A stretch of 64,000 bases of DNA from Enterovibrio calviensis DSM 14347 (GTDB lineage: Bacteria > Pseudomonadota > Gammaproteobacteria > Enterobacterales > Vibrionaceae): the NCBI RefSeq assembly GCF_000621165.1, contig NZ_JHZA01000021.1, positions 19,058 through 83,057 on the forward strand, read 5' to 3'. Shown here piece after piece: positions 58,223 to 64,000 of this stretch. The notes under the pieces are model-generated. The model ran no database searches. It was not told the origin of the DNA and saw nothing but the letters and a program-made list of their open reading frames with translations. The translations under genes were made by a program, and so were the position numbers. Every line of letters begins with the position of its first letter. Within the stretch, counting starts at the first letter, position 1.

Positions 58223-59179
58223 CTATACGGTGGCAGGCTGACGCCATTGCAACGAAATAAATCGTCGGTAATGCAGAGAAACATAGAACACGACGCCAGT
58301 TGCAACGACCAGTTCAAGCAATGCAATCACCGAAATCTGATTGACGTATTCAGGCGCAACACCGATGGATTGCATCCACGTCGCCGTTTTGTAGAGCGCT
58401 GTCGCGCCAATCACCATCGGGAAGGTAAACGCTGCAAACCCAGGAGAGAATGGCAAACGCATGAGCGAAACAAATGAAAGATAGATAACCGCAGTCATCA
58501 GTAACGCAATACCCAGTAATACGGCAACAATGACCGGAGATGGGGATTGGCTTACCGTTAAGTAACCTGCCAAAGAAAGGCTAGCTGGTGCAGCCAAAAT
58601 CGCGATCGTTGGCTTTGCACCGTCAGGCACTTCGCCACAAAAGATGAGTCGGTAAATCATCAACGGCAGCAATATTGCGTATGAAGACAAACCGAAGAAT
58701 AAGATGACATCTGCAATAGGTTTTAACGCTGGGTTGCCGGAGAATGCCACATCAGCCACCACGAGGCCGACAGGAGGGACAAACCAACTCGGAACCATGT
58801 GGCTCAAGGAGAATTGCTTAGCTCGATGGAAAACGAACGAAGACAAGAATATCAGATGCGCTGCGACCGCTAATAACCACAACCCATCGCCTGCGACTGG
58901 CGACCATTTCCCTAGCGCATTTGAAACAATCATCACGCCCATTGCAAAGGTAGGAACAACGCTTCCTACAACAGGATGCTGGAGATCCGCCCAAAGGTTC
59001 TTCGGGTTAGACATAAACTTGAACGCAATAAGAAGCAGCATCACGCCACCAATAATGGCGCCAATAATTTGTGCCATTCCATCAAATTGGCCCGCATTTT
59101 CCCAACTCCAACCTAGGCTTGCTATCGCAAGTGCTAAACCAGCCATTGGAGTAGGGAGAAGATTTAAACGTCTACGCAT
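58223..59179 (-). CDS. TDT (TehA/SLAC1-like) family transporter
   Basis: 318 residues with ten predicted membrane helices; TDT family of tellurite-resistance/dicarboxylate transporters and SLAC1-type anion channels. Recognisable: LLPTPMAGLALAIASLGWSWE, VPTFAMGVMIVSNALG, SHMVPSWFVPPVGLVVADVAFSG and FSPGFAAFTFPMVIGATALYK. Substrate unknown; TDT members export sulfite, transport malate or act as anion channels. Divergent from a YeiE-like LysR gene over 107 bases that hold a perfect inverted repeat. Confidence 0.87.
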   Translation of the reverse strand: MRRRLNLLPTPMAGLALAIASLGWSWENAGQFDGMAQIIGAIIGGVMLLLIAFKFMSNPKNLWADLQHPVVGSVVPTFAMGVMIVSNALGKWSPVAGDGLWLLAVAAHLIFLSSFVFHRAKQFSLSHMVPSWFVPPVGLVVADVAFSGNPALKPIADVILFFGLSSYAILLPLMIYRLIFCGEVPDGAKPTIAILAAPASLSLAGYLTVSQSPSPVIVAVLLGIALLMTAVIYLSFVSLMRLPFSPGFAAFTFPMVIGATALYKTATWMQSIGVAPEYVNQISVIALLELVVATGVVFYVSLHYRRFISLQWRQPATV

Positions 59180-59241
59180 CGTTCTGTCACATCGTTAGAA
59201 AAAAAGTGTATGACTTATGATAGAACGGTACTGTATTTTAA

Positions 59242-59277
59242 TATATCTGAATATATTGAAACCTACATTCAGATATA
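59242..59277. promoter_or_regulatory. Perfect 11-base inverted repeat in the TDT/LysR gap (probable operator)
   Basis: TATATCTGAAT (59242-59252) and ATTCAGATATA (59267-59277) are exact reverse complements, 14 bases apart, ending nine bases before the LysR start codon. Size and position suit a LysR dimer site that autoregulates and controls the transporter. Binding is inferred. Confidence 0.75.
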
Positions 59278-59286
59278 CTTAACCCT

Positions 59287-60195
59287 ATGTCTGTATCTCT
59301 ACGTCAATTACAAGTATTCGTTGCTGTTGCGCAGGAAAAAACCATCACTGCCGCTTCCGCATTGCTGTATCTATCCAAACCCGCCGTCAGCATGGCCATC
59401 ACCGAACTCGAAAAGCAGATCGGACACAATCTATTTGAACGGATTAATAATCGTCTGCTGATTAATGACCATGGCAGGCGATTACTTCCTCTGGCTGATG
59501 AATTGCTGACACGCAGCGATGAAATTATCAAAGTGTTGGATACGACAGGAGAGCTGAGTGGCCACTTACGCATTGGCGCCAGTGACACGATAGGTAATCA
59601 ATTAGTCCCATTTTTACTGCGAGACTTTCGAAATCAAAGTAATCATATCGATCAAGAGCTTGTCATTTCAAATAGCCAAGTGGTGATCGATAAACTAATG
59701 GCATTTGAATTAGATATTGGCTTGATTGAAGGTCAGGGGGAGAACAAACATTTACTTGGCAGCGATGATCTCGTCATGACCCCTTGGTTATCAGACGAAA
59801 TGTGCATCGCTTGCGCAATTGATCATCCATTATCGAAGAGAAATTCCCACTCCCTGTTTGATTTAGAAAGCCACCCTTGGGTCTTGCGCGAAATCGGTTC
59901 AGGAACGCGTGAACACTTCCTTTCACGCATGGCGCCCAGGCTCGATAACTGGACGATAGCCTTTGAGCTTCGAACGACCGAAGCCATCATTAATTGTGCA
60001 GCTGCAGGACTCGGGCTCGCATATCTGTCAAAGCTTGCAGCAAGGCACGCAGTTGCCAACAATCGGTTAAAATTGATCGAGGTTCCTCTCGACCTAAGAC
60101 GCCAATACTGGCTGGTTCGCCACAAGGACAAACATCTCTCACCATTGCTAAATCGCTTTATCTCTTTCAGTGCGCAGTGGCAGATCTCAGACTAA
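59287..60195 (+). CDS. LysR-family transcriptional regulator (YeiE-like)
   Basis: 302 residues. Winged helix: SLRQLQVFVAVAQEKTITAASALLYLSKPAVSMAITELEKQIGHNLFERINNRLLINDHGRRLLPLADELL. Effector domain from about residue 90 (GHLRIGASDTIGNQLVPFLLRDF, HPWVLREIGSGTREHF). The pattern is close to YeiE/CbbR-type regulators; YeiE has been linked to sulfite stress in enterics, which would suit a TDT-type sulfite exporter as its divergent partner. That link is inference. Confidence 0.88.
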   Translation: MSVSLRQLQVFVAVAQEKTITAASALLYLSKPAVSMAITELEKQIGHNLFERINNRLLINDHGRRLLPLADELLTRSDEIIKVLDTTGELSGHLRIGASDTIGNQLVPFLLRDFRNQSNHIDQELVISNSQVVIDKLMAFELDIGLIEGQGENKHLLGSDDLVMTPWLSDEMCIACAIDHPLSKRNSHSLFDLESHPWVLREIGSGTREHFLSRMAPRLDNWTIAFELRTTEAIINCAAAGLGLAYLSKLAARHAVANNRLKLIEVPLDLRRQYWLVRHKDKHLSPLLNRFISFSAQWQISD

Positions 60196-60254
60196 ATAAT
60201 TCTTCAGATAAGAGCTCTCTGTAAAGACAAGTCAAATCGCAGACTTAACGCAAG

Positions 60255-60941
60255 CTACAGACTATTGTCACCCATGCTGTACGCAATGATCTGACTGATC
60301 TGGCAAAGTGGACGTCCGCTTTCTTCCTGCCAACGATTAAACGCTTCTTGCGCTGCTTGAAGAGATTTACGCGTATCTCTTCCACCATCAATGATCTGAT
60401 GCGCACGCAAATACGCTTCTACATCGCCTGAGAGGATAAATGTGTCCTTACCCATAAGCCTCAACGAATAAGATCCCGTATTACCCCCTAAACGGCTTCC
60501 GTGCTTTTTCAAGTAAGCCCACAAGCCTATGATGTCTGAACTTGGCCACTGAGCCACAAACGCCGAAAAACTCCCGTGCTTGCGACAAGCATCTTGGATC
60601 ATCTGTGCGTTGTGAGGAATCGTCATTACTTTCCCAAGGTGGCGAATAATCGCAGGGTTAGTCGCCTTCTTCTCCCACATTTCAGGCGGGATCAAACACA
60701 TTTTTTCGATATCGAATCCCCAGAAAACCTCTTCAAAATTAGGCCATTTGTTTCTCACCAATTGCCAATTCATTCCTGATTGGAAAATCTTTTGGCTAAA
60801 CGTCGCTAACCAGCGATCATCAGGGATCTCTGACAATTCATCCAATGATTTAGGATGAGATAGACGCTGTTCAAGGGCACTGTTGCTGCCTTTTCTGGTG
60901 GCAGCGCGATAATAGATATCTGAGAATTTTTCCAATGTCAT
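60255..60941 (-). CDS. DNA-3-methyladenine glycosylase I-like protein (divergent Tag superfamily)
   Basis: 228 residues resembling Tag over the helix-hairpin-helix core: FSQKIFQSGMNWQLVRNKWPNFEEVFWGFDIEKM, then ATNPAIIRHLGKVMTIPHNAQMI (E. coli Tag: AGIIRHRGKIQAIIGNARAYL). It lacks the Zn ligands of E. coli Tag (Cys4, His17, His175, Cys179). By hand alignment the catalytic-pocket Glu of Tag (LEGQQAGLSW) is replaced, so activity on 3-methyladenine is not assured. ATG at 60939-60941 chosen; alternatives lie up to nine codons upstream. Divergent from yebG across a LexA box, so SOS control is likely. Confidence 0.78.
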   Translation of the reverse strand: MTLEKFSDIYYRAATRKGSNSALEQRLSHPKSLDELSEIPDDRWLATFSQKIFQSGMNWQLVRNKWPNFEEVFWGFDIEKMCLIPPEMWEKKATNPAIIRHLGKVMTIPHNAQMIQDACRKHGSFSAFVAQWPSSDIIGLWAYLKKHGSRLGGNTGSYSLRLMGKDTFILSGDVEAYLRAHQIIDGGRDTRKSLQAAQEAFNRWQEESGRPLCQISQIIAYSMGDNSL

Positions 60942-60980
60942 CACACTAATTACGGTTACACTAGACACGTATATTTACTC

Positions 60981-61000
60981 TACTGTATAAACAGACAGTA
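60981..61000. promoter_or_regulatory. LexA binding site (SOS box)
   Basis: TACTGT-N8-ACAGTA, matching the gammaproteobacterial LexA consensus fully in both half-sites. Located 22 bases upstream of yebG and 39 bases upstream of the divergent glycosylase start. Confidence 0.9.
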
Positions 61001-61022
61001 GACAATTAATGAGGGGTTAACC

Positions 61023-61319
61023 GTGGCCGTTATCGTCAAATATGTGGTTGAGCGCAATGGAGAAGAGAAGATGACTTTTACCTCTAAGGCGGAAGCTGAT
61101 GCGTATGACAAAATGCTCGACATGGCTGATGAGCTGTTCGAACTTTTAGGTAAATGCGACGTTGTTGCCGATGAAGGGCAGCGTGAAGAGCTTTCTATGT
61201 TCTTAGCGCAAAATCGTGAAGACGTACTTTGCGCGCTAGGTGCGAAACGCAAGCCAACACCTAAGCCAGCGAAAAAGAAAGCTGAAGCATCGAAAGATGA
61301 CGACGCTGAAGCAGCATAG
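61023..61319 (+). CDS. yebG: YebG family DNA damage-inducible protein
   Basis: 98 residues; SOS-induced protein of unknown biochemical role, LexA-controlled in E. coli. MAVIVKYVVERNGEEKMTFTSKAEADAYDKMLDMADELFELL matches E. coli YebG closely, followed by a low-complexity Lys/Pro/Ala tail (KRKPTPKPAKKKAEASKDDDAEAA). Start is GTG with GAGGGG six bases upstream. A full LexA box precedes it. Confidence 0.92.
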   Translation: MAVIVKYVVERNGEEKMTFTSKAEADAYDKMLDMADELFELLGKCDVVADEGQREELSMFLAQNREDVLCALGAKRKPTPKPAKKKAEASKDDDAEAA

Positions 61320-61323
61320 TCAT

Positions 61324-61354
61324 AAAAAACGCTCCGCATGACGGGGCGTTTTTT
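61324..61354 (+). terminator. Terminator after yebG
   Basis: Stem ACGCTCC / GGGGCGT (one G-U pair) around GCATGAC, followed by T6, just after the yebG stop. Confidence 0.85.
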
Positions 61355-61546
61355 ATTTTGCTGCGATACTTATTTAGGTCTATTTGTCGCGAAATCTCCC
61401 CTAAGTGCATTTATCTGACGGATTCTAATTCTTCGCCCTTCAATCTTGCCGCCCTTCACTTTAATATGTTCACAAGCAATCATTATTATTGACCGATCAC
61501 TGCTTCTTTTCAGCGATCAGCAAAGAGACAAGGAGATATTCTCATC

Positions 61547-62578
61547 ATGGCAAGTTTTGCTCTAGCGCTTGGCACCGCGACCAAAAATAAAGATGGCAAA
61601 ATCATCGAAGCATTTTTCCCAGCCCCAGTCTTAAATCCCTCTGACGCATTAGTTGCCGCGCTGGCGAACATCGTCTCTTACAAAGAAGGCAATGGCGCTT
61701 TCGATGTACAAGCCAGTGACTGTGAAGCAATCGCTGCCGCATTTACTGCCGCTGACCAACAAGCTTCAGCTGCATTCGCAAACAAAGCGGCATCATCAAG
61801 CCAACCTTTGGTTTTGGTTATCCTAGCTTCAGATGAGAAACCAAGCAGCGTATCAGAAGGCTTCCTGAAGCTTCAGCTAATTTCTCAACGTCTCGCTACG
61901 CCACACAGCATTGTGCTTGATGGCATTTTTGGTTTGCTGCACAACATTGCTTGGACCAACAAAGGCCCAATCGATTTGCCTGAGCTAGCTGATCGTCAAA
62001 TTGAAGCACGTTTGGCAGGTGAGACCTTAACGGTCGATTGCGTCGACAAGTTCCCTAAAATGGTTGATTACATTGTCCCTGCTGGCGTTCGTATCGCTGA
62101 TACCTCACGCGTTCGCTTGGGTGCGCACGTAGGCGAAGGCACAACTGTTATGCATGAAGGTTTCATTAACTTCAATGCTGGTACTGAAGGTGTGAGCATG
62201 GTTGAAGGCCGTATTTCTGCAGGTGTTATGGTCGGTAACGGCAGCGACATCGGTGGTGGTGCATCTATCATGGGTACACTAAGTGGCGGTGGTCAGCTTG
62301 TTATCTCTATCGGTGAAAACAGCCTACTAGGTGCAAACGCTGGCCTAGGTTTCCCACTAGGAGATCGTTGTACTATTGAATCTGGTTTGTATGTTACTGC
62401 TGGAACTAAAGTAACCATGCTTGATTCAAGTGGTGCTGAAGTTGAAACCGTGAAAGCTCGCGACCTTGCGGGTAAGCCAGACCTTCTTTTCCGTCGCAAC
62501 TCAGTGACCGGTAAGATTGAATGTCTAACTAACAAATCTGCAGTAGAGCTTAACGCTGAGCTTCACGCGAATAACTAA
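61547..62578 (+). CDS. dapD: 2,3,4,5-tetrahydropyridine-2,6-dicarboxylate N-succinyltransferase, long form
   Basis: Succinylates tetrahydrodipicolinate in the lysine and diaminopimelate pathway. 343 residues, the long DapD class known from Pseudomonas and vibrios, not the 274-residue E. coli form. N-terminal domain up to about 170, then a left-handed beta-helix: VRLGAHVGEGTTVMHEGFINFNAGTEGVSMVEGRISAGVMVGNGSDIGGGASIMGTLSGGG, with the conserved Glu and Gly-rich turns. AAGGAG precedes the ATG. In E. coli dapD adjoins glnD; here it lies next to an rRNA operon. Confidence 0.95.
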   Translation: MASFALALGTATKNKDGKIIEAFFPAPVLNPSDALVAALANIVSYKEGNGAFDVQASDCEAIAAAFTAADQQASAAFANKAASSSQPLVLVILASDEKPSSVSEGFLKLQLISQRLATPHSIVLDGIFGLLHNIAWTNKGPIDLPELADRQIEARLAGETLTVDCVDKFPKMVDYIVPAGVRIADTSRVRLGAHVGEGTTVMHEGFINFNAGTEGVSMVEGRISAGVMVGNGSDIGGGASIMGTLSGGGQLVISIGENSLLGANAGLGFPLGDRCTIESGLYVTAGTKVTMLDSSGAEVETVKARDLAGKPDLLFRRNSVTGKIECLTNKSAVELNAELHANN

Positions 62579-62603
62579 GTTATCGCTCTAAATACTGAAG
62601 ACT

Positions 62604-62630
62604 AAAAGACCAGCAATGCTGGTCTTTTTT
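62604..62630. terminator. Bidirectional terminator between dapD and the lipoprotein gene
   Basis: Hairpin AAAGACCAGC-AAT-GCTGGTCTTT with T6 on the plus side, between convergent genes. Confidence 0.88.
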
Positions 62631-62640
62631 GATCATGCTG

Positions 62641-63003
62641 CTAGAAGAATCTTCCCGCTTCTAGTCCTGTTTTCCAATTTTCTTCATAAAGCCAACCTTT
62701 GGGTGTGCCATCGATACAAACACTGTTTCTCGGCTTACCAATAATCCCCATATGATAAGCGTTTTCTGGCTTACAGTACTCTTTCACATGCGCATCATAT
62801 GCTGACTGATATTCACTTTGTTGCTTTTTATCCGTCGCACCTAGCGACATTAAATCTATTTCAGTACGCAATTTTCTGCCCGCTTCCACGTCGTAATTTG
62901 CCAACCCCGCCCAGTTATGGGTCATTGAAAGTTCAGCAACACGGTGACTCGAGCACCCAGTTAGACTCAAGACCAGCAGTAGACTCACCATTAGATATTT
63001 CAT
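62641..63003 (-). CDS. DUF2799 family lipoprotein
   Basis: 120 residues. Lipobox LSLTGCSS with the lipid-modified Cys at residue 17, after MKYLMVSLLLVLSLTG. The mature part (HNWAGLANYDVEAGRKLRTEIDLMSLGATDKKQQSEYQSAYDAHVKEYCKPENAYHMGIIGKP) matches DUF2799 lipoproteins of unknown function. The residue after the lipid Cys is Ser, predicting outer-membrane sorting. Confidence 0.82.
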   Translation of the reverse strand: MKYLMVSLLLVLSLTGCSSHRVAELSMTHNWAGLANYDVEAGRKLRTEIDLMSLGATDKKQQSEYQSAYDAHVKEYCKPENAYHMGIIGKPRNSVCIDGTPKGWLYEENWKTGLEAGRFF

Positions 63004-63062
63004 ATCAATCTCCTACACCCTTTGATATGCAGTATATAGCGTAAACCTGAACATAATCCGTA

Positions 63063-63089
63063 CGAATTCATTATTCATAAATGAATTCG
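63063..63089. repeat. Perfect 10-base inverted repeat upstream of the lipoprotein gene
   Basis: CGAATTCATT (63063-63072) and AATGAATTCG (63080-63089) around a seven-base loop, about 60 bases upstream of the lipoprotein start. Not followed by a T-run; operator or small hairpin, undecided. Confidence 0.55.
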
Positions 63090-63285
63090 GAGTTACCTAT
63101 CTTTAACCACTACGATCAATGCTTATTCAAGGTTGCCGCCGACTCCGACTAGCTCCACTGCAAACTGGTTTTTCTTTTCCTTAGCGATGCTGATATGGGT
63201 GGGATACCAATTTTAATTGTGATGGGGAAGTGGACACAATTATCCTGTTGAAATTATCGCTATCGGTCTATTTTCGCTTAAATGC

Positions 63286-63314
63286 AAAAAAGCCCTGACC
63301 GTCAGGTCAGGGCT
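63286..63314 (-). terminator. Terminator of the rRNA operon
   Basis: Ten-pair stem AGCCCTGACC / GGTCAGGGCT with loop GTCA (63291-63314), followed on the minus strand by TTTTT-rich sequence, about 50 bases beyond the 5S 3' end. Confidence 0.88.
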
Positions 63315-63364
63315 TTTTGTTTTTTTGCCTTCATCTTTTTCTGAAAAAGATGAAAACGAATTTG

Positions 63365-63484
63365 AAGCCTGGCGATGTCCTACTCTCACATGGGGAGACC
63401 CCACACTACCATCGGCGCTGTTACGTTTCACTACTGAGTTCGGCATGGAGTCAGGTGGGTCCATAACGCTGTGGTCGCCAAGCA
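63365..63484 (-). rRNA. rrf: 5S ribosomal RNA
   Basis: 120 bases on the minus strand matching E. coli 5S along the length: TGCTTGGCGACCACAGCG at the 5' end, CCATGCCGAACTCAGTAGTG in the middle, GCGCCGATGGTAGTGTGGGG and ATCGCCAGGC at the 3' end, which pairs with the 5' end. End coordinates are set by comparison and may be off by a base or two. Confidence 0.95.
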
Positions 63485-63724
63485 AATTTGGTGGCTTTAT
63501 CCCGCTGGCTATACTGTCCGCTTGCGGCGTTAGCTTGCTTTTTCACTCGGTCATGTACTTCGTACACTCCCTCACTCAACTCACAAACTGCCTTGCTATC
63601 GAACACTATCCCTGCGCTACTATGACGCTTGCTGGATAATTCCTAAATCTTGGAAGATTCTGACTAGCTTCTCTTACACATTCAATGTTCTTATTTGAGT
63701 CCGCTAAAACCCCTTGGGTGTTGT
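63485..63724 (-). other. 23S-5S spacer
   Basis: 240 bases between the 23S and 5S genes. No tRNA recognised. Contains T-rich and short complementary stretches expected of rRNA processing stems. Confidence 0.7.
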
Positions 63725-64000
63725 ATGGTTAAGCCTCACGGGCAATTAGTATCAGTTAGCTCAACGCCTCGCAGCGCTTACACACCTGACCTATCTACGT
63801 CGTAGTCTTCAACAACCCTTTAGAGACCTTAAAGGTCTAGGGATGACTCATCTCGAGGCTCGCTTCACGCTTAGATGCTTTCAGCGTTTATCGATTCCGA
63901 ACTTAGCTACCGGGCAATGCCACTGGCGTGACAACCCGAACACCAGAGGTTCGTCCACTCCGGTCCTCTCGTACTAGGAGCAGCCCCTCTCAATCATCCA
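63725..64000 (-). rRNA. rrl: 23S ribosomal RNA (3' part, runs off window)
   Basis: The last 276 bases of 23S rRNA on the minus strand. On the plus strand it begins ATGGTTAAGCCTCACGGGCA, the complement of the conserved 3' end (TGAGGCTTAACC), and continues through ACACCTGACCTATC, ACTCATCTCGAGGC and GTCCTCTCGTACTAGGAGCA (sarcin-ricin loop region). The rest of the operon lies beyond position 64000. Confidence 0.96.

Larger units (their letters stand above)
63004..63364. other. Gene-free region between lipoprotein and rRNA operon
   Basis: No gene seen. It contains a perfect 10-base inverted repeat (63063-63089), the rrn terminator (63286-63314) and a second T-rich hairpin (63331-63353, TCATCTTTTTC / GAAAAAGATGA type) just downstream of the 5S gene. 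Confidence 0.7.

Noticed and set aside
63240..63639. Open frames across the 5S rRNA and spacer
   Set aside because: They lie on or opposite the 5S gene and the rRNA spacer; rRNA sequence explains them.
63485..63724. Possible tRNA in the 23S-5S spacer
   Set aside because: No cloverleaf with a TTC-type T-loop could be built by eye.

Overview
The window is a continuous piece of a gammaproteobacterial main chromosome. I read it as Vibrionaceae, from gene content and order: the lpxD-skp-bamA-rseP-dxr-cdsA-uppS-frr-pyrH-tsf-rpsB block, the truC-yqcC/CsrB/syd-queF neighbourhood, Vibrio-type DUF2789, DUF2850, DUF3301 and DUF3549 proteins, a long-form DapD and a CsrB with a VarA/UvrY-type upstream site. 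Genus is not decidable from the sequence alone; a PHB-making relative such as Grimontia or Enterovibrio is a guess. No prophage, insertion sequence, integron, CRISPR or toxin-antitoxin system was seen.

Layout. 1-11.1 kb (minus strand): envelope biogenesis and translation genes. 11.4-15.5 kb (plus): map, glnD, yaeH. 15.5-20.9 kb: truC, yqcC, DUF3549/DUF3301 genes, the CsrB regulatory RNA (minus strand) with its upstream activator site, small conserved genes and syd. 20.9-28.3 kb (plus): queF, a TPR protein with a decayed GGDEF domain, an intact diguanylate cyclase, ppnN and xni, then a GTAGCA microsatellite. 28.4-31.5 kb (minus): gcvA-hydrolase-ygdD-rlmM, whose first three genes overlap by ATGA junctions, with GcvB sRNA divergent from gcvA. 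31.9-47.3 kb: csdA-csdE, tcdA, mltA and argA follow the same order as in E. coli, but two accessory modules sit either side of tcdA. One is a complete PHB operon (phaB-phaA-phaP-phaC). The other is a LysR regulator, class III aminotransferase, BKACE (beta-keto acid cleavage) enzyme and orphan TAXI binding protein. 47.2-58.1 kb: recD, recB and recC, with a Cache-domain chemoreceptor between recB and recC. 58.2-63.0 kb: a TDT transporter and divergent LysR gene around a perfect inverted repeat, a Tag-like glycosylase and SOS-type yebG divergent around a LexA box, dapD and a lipoprotein. 63.3-64 kb: the 3' end of an rRNA operon (5S and partial 23S, minus strand).

How it fits together. Most of the window is housekeeping: lipid A and outer-membrane assembly, isoprenoid and phospholipid precursors, translation, nitrogen sensing, sulfur mobilisation and double-strand break repair. 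The distinctive biology is regulatory (CsrB, GcvB, a c-di-GMP pair, SOS genes) and metabolic. The least understood unit is the LysR/aminotransferase/BKACE/TAXI cluster at 39.4-43.7 kb. I infer that it takes up and degrades an unidentified amino or beta-keto acid. Its BKACE has an Asp-to-Asn change at a position that is usually conserved next to the metal ligand.
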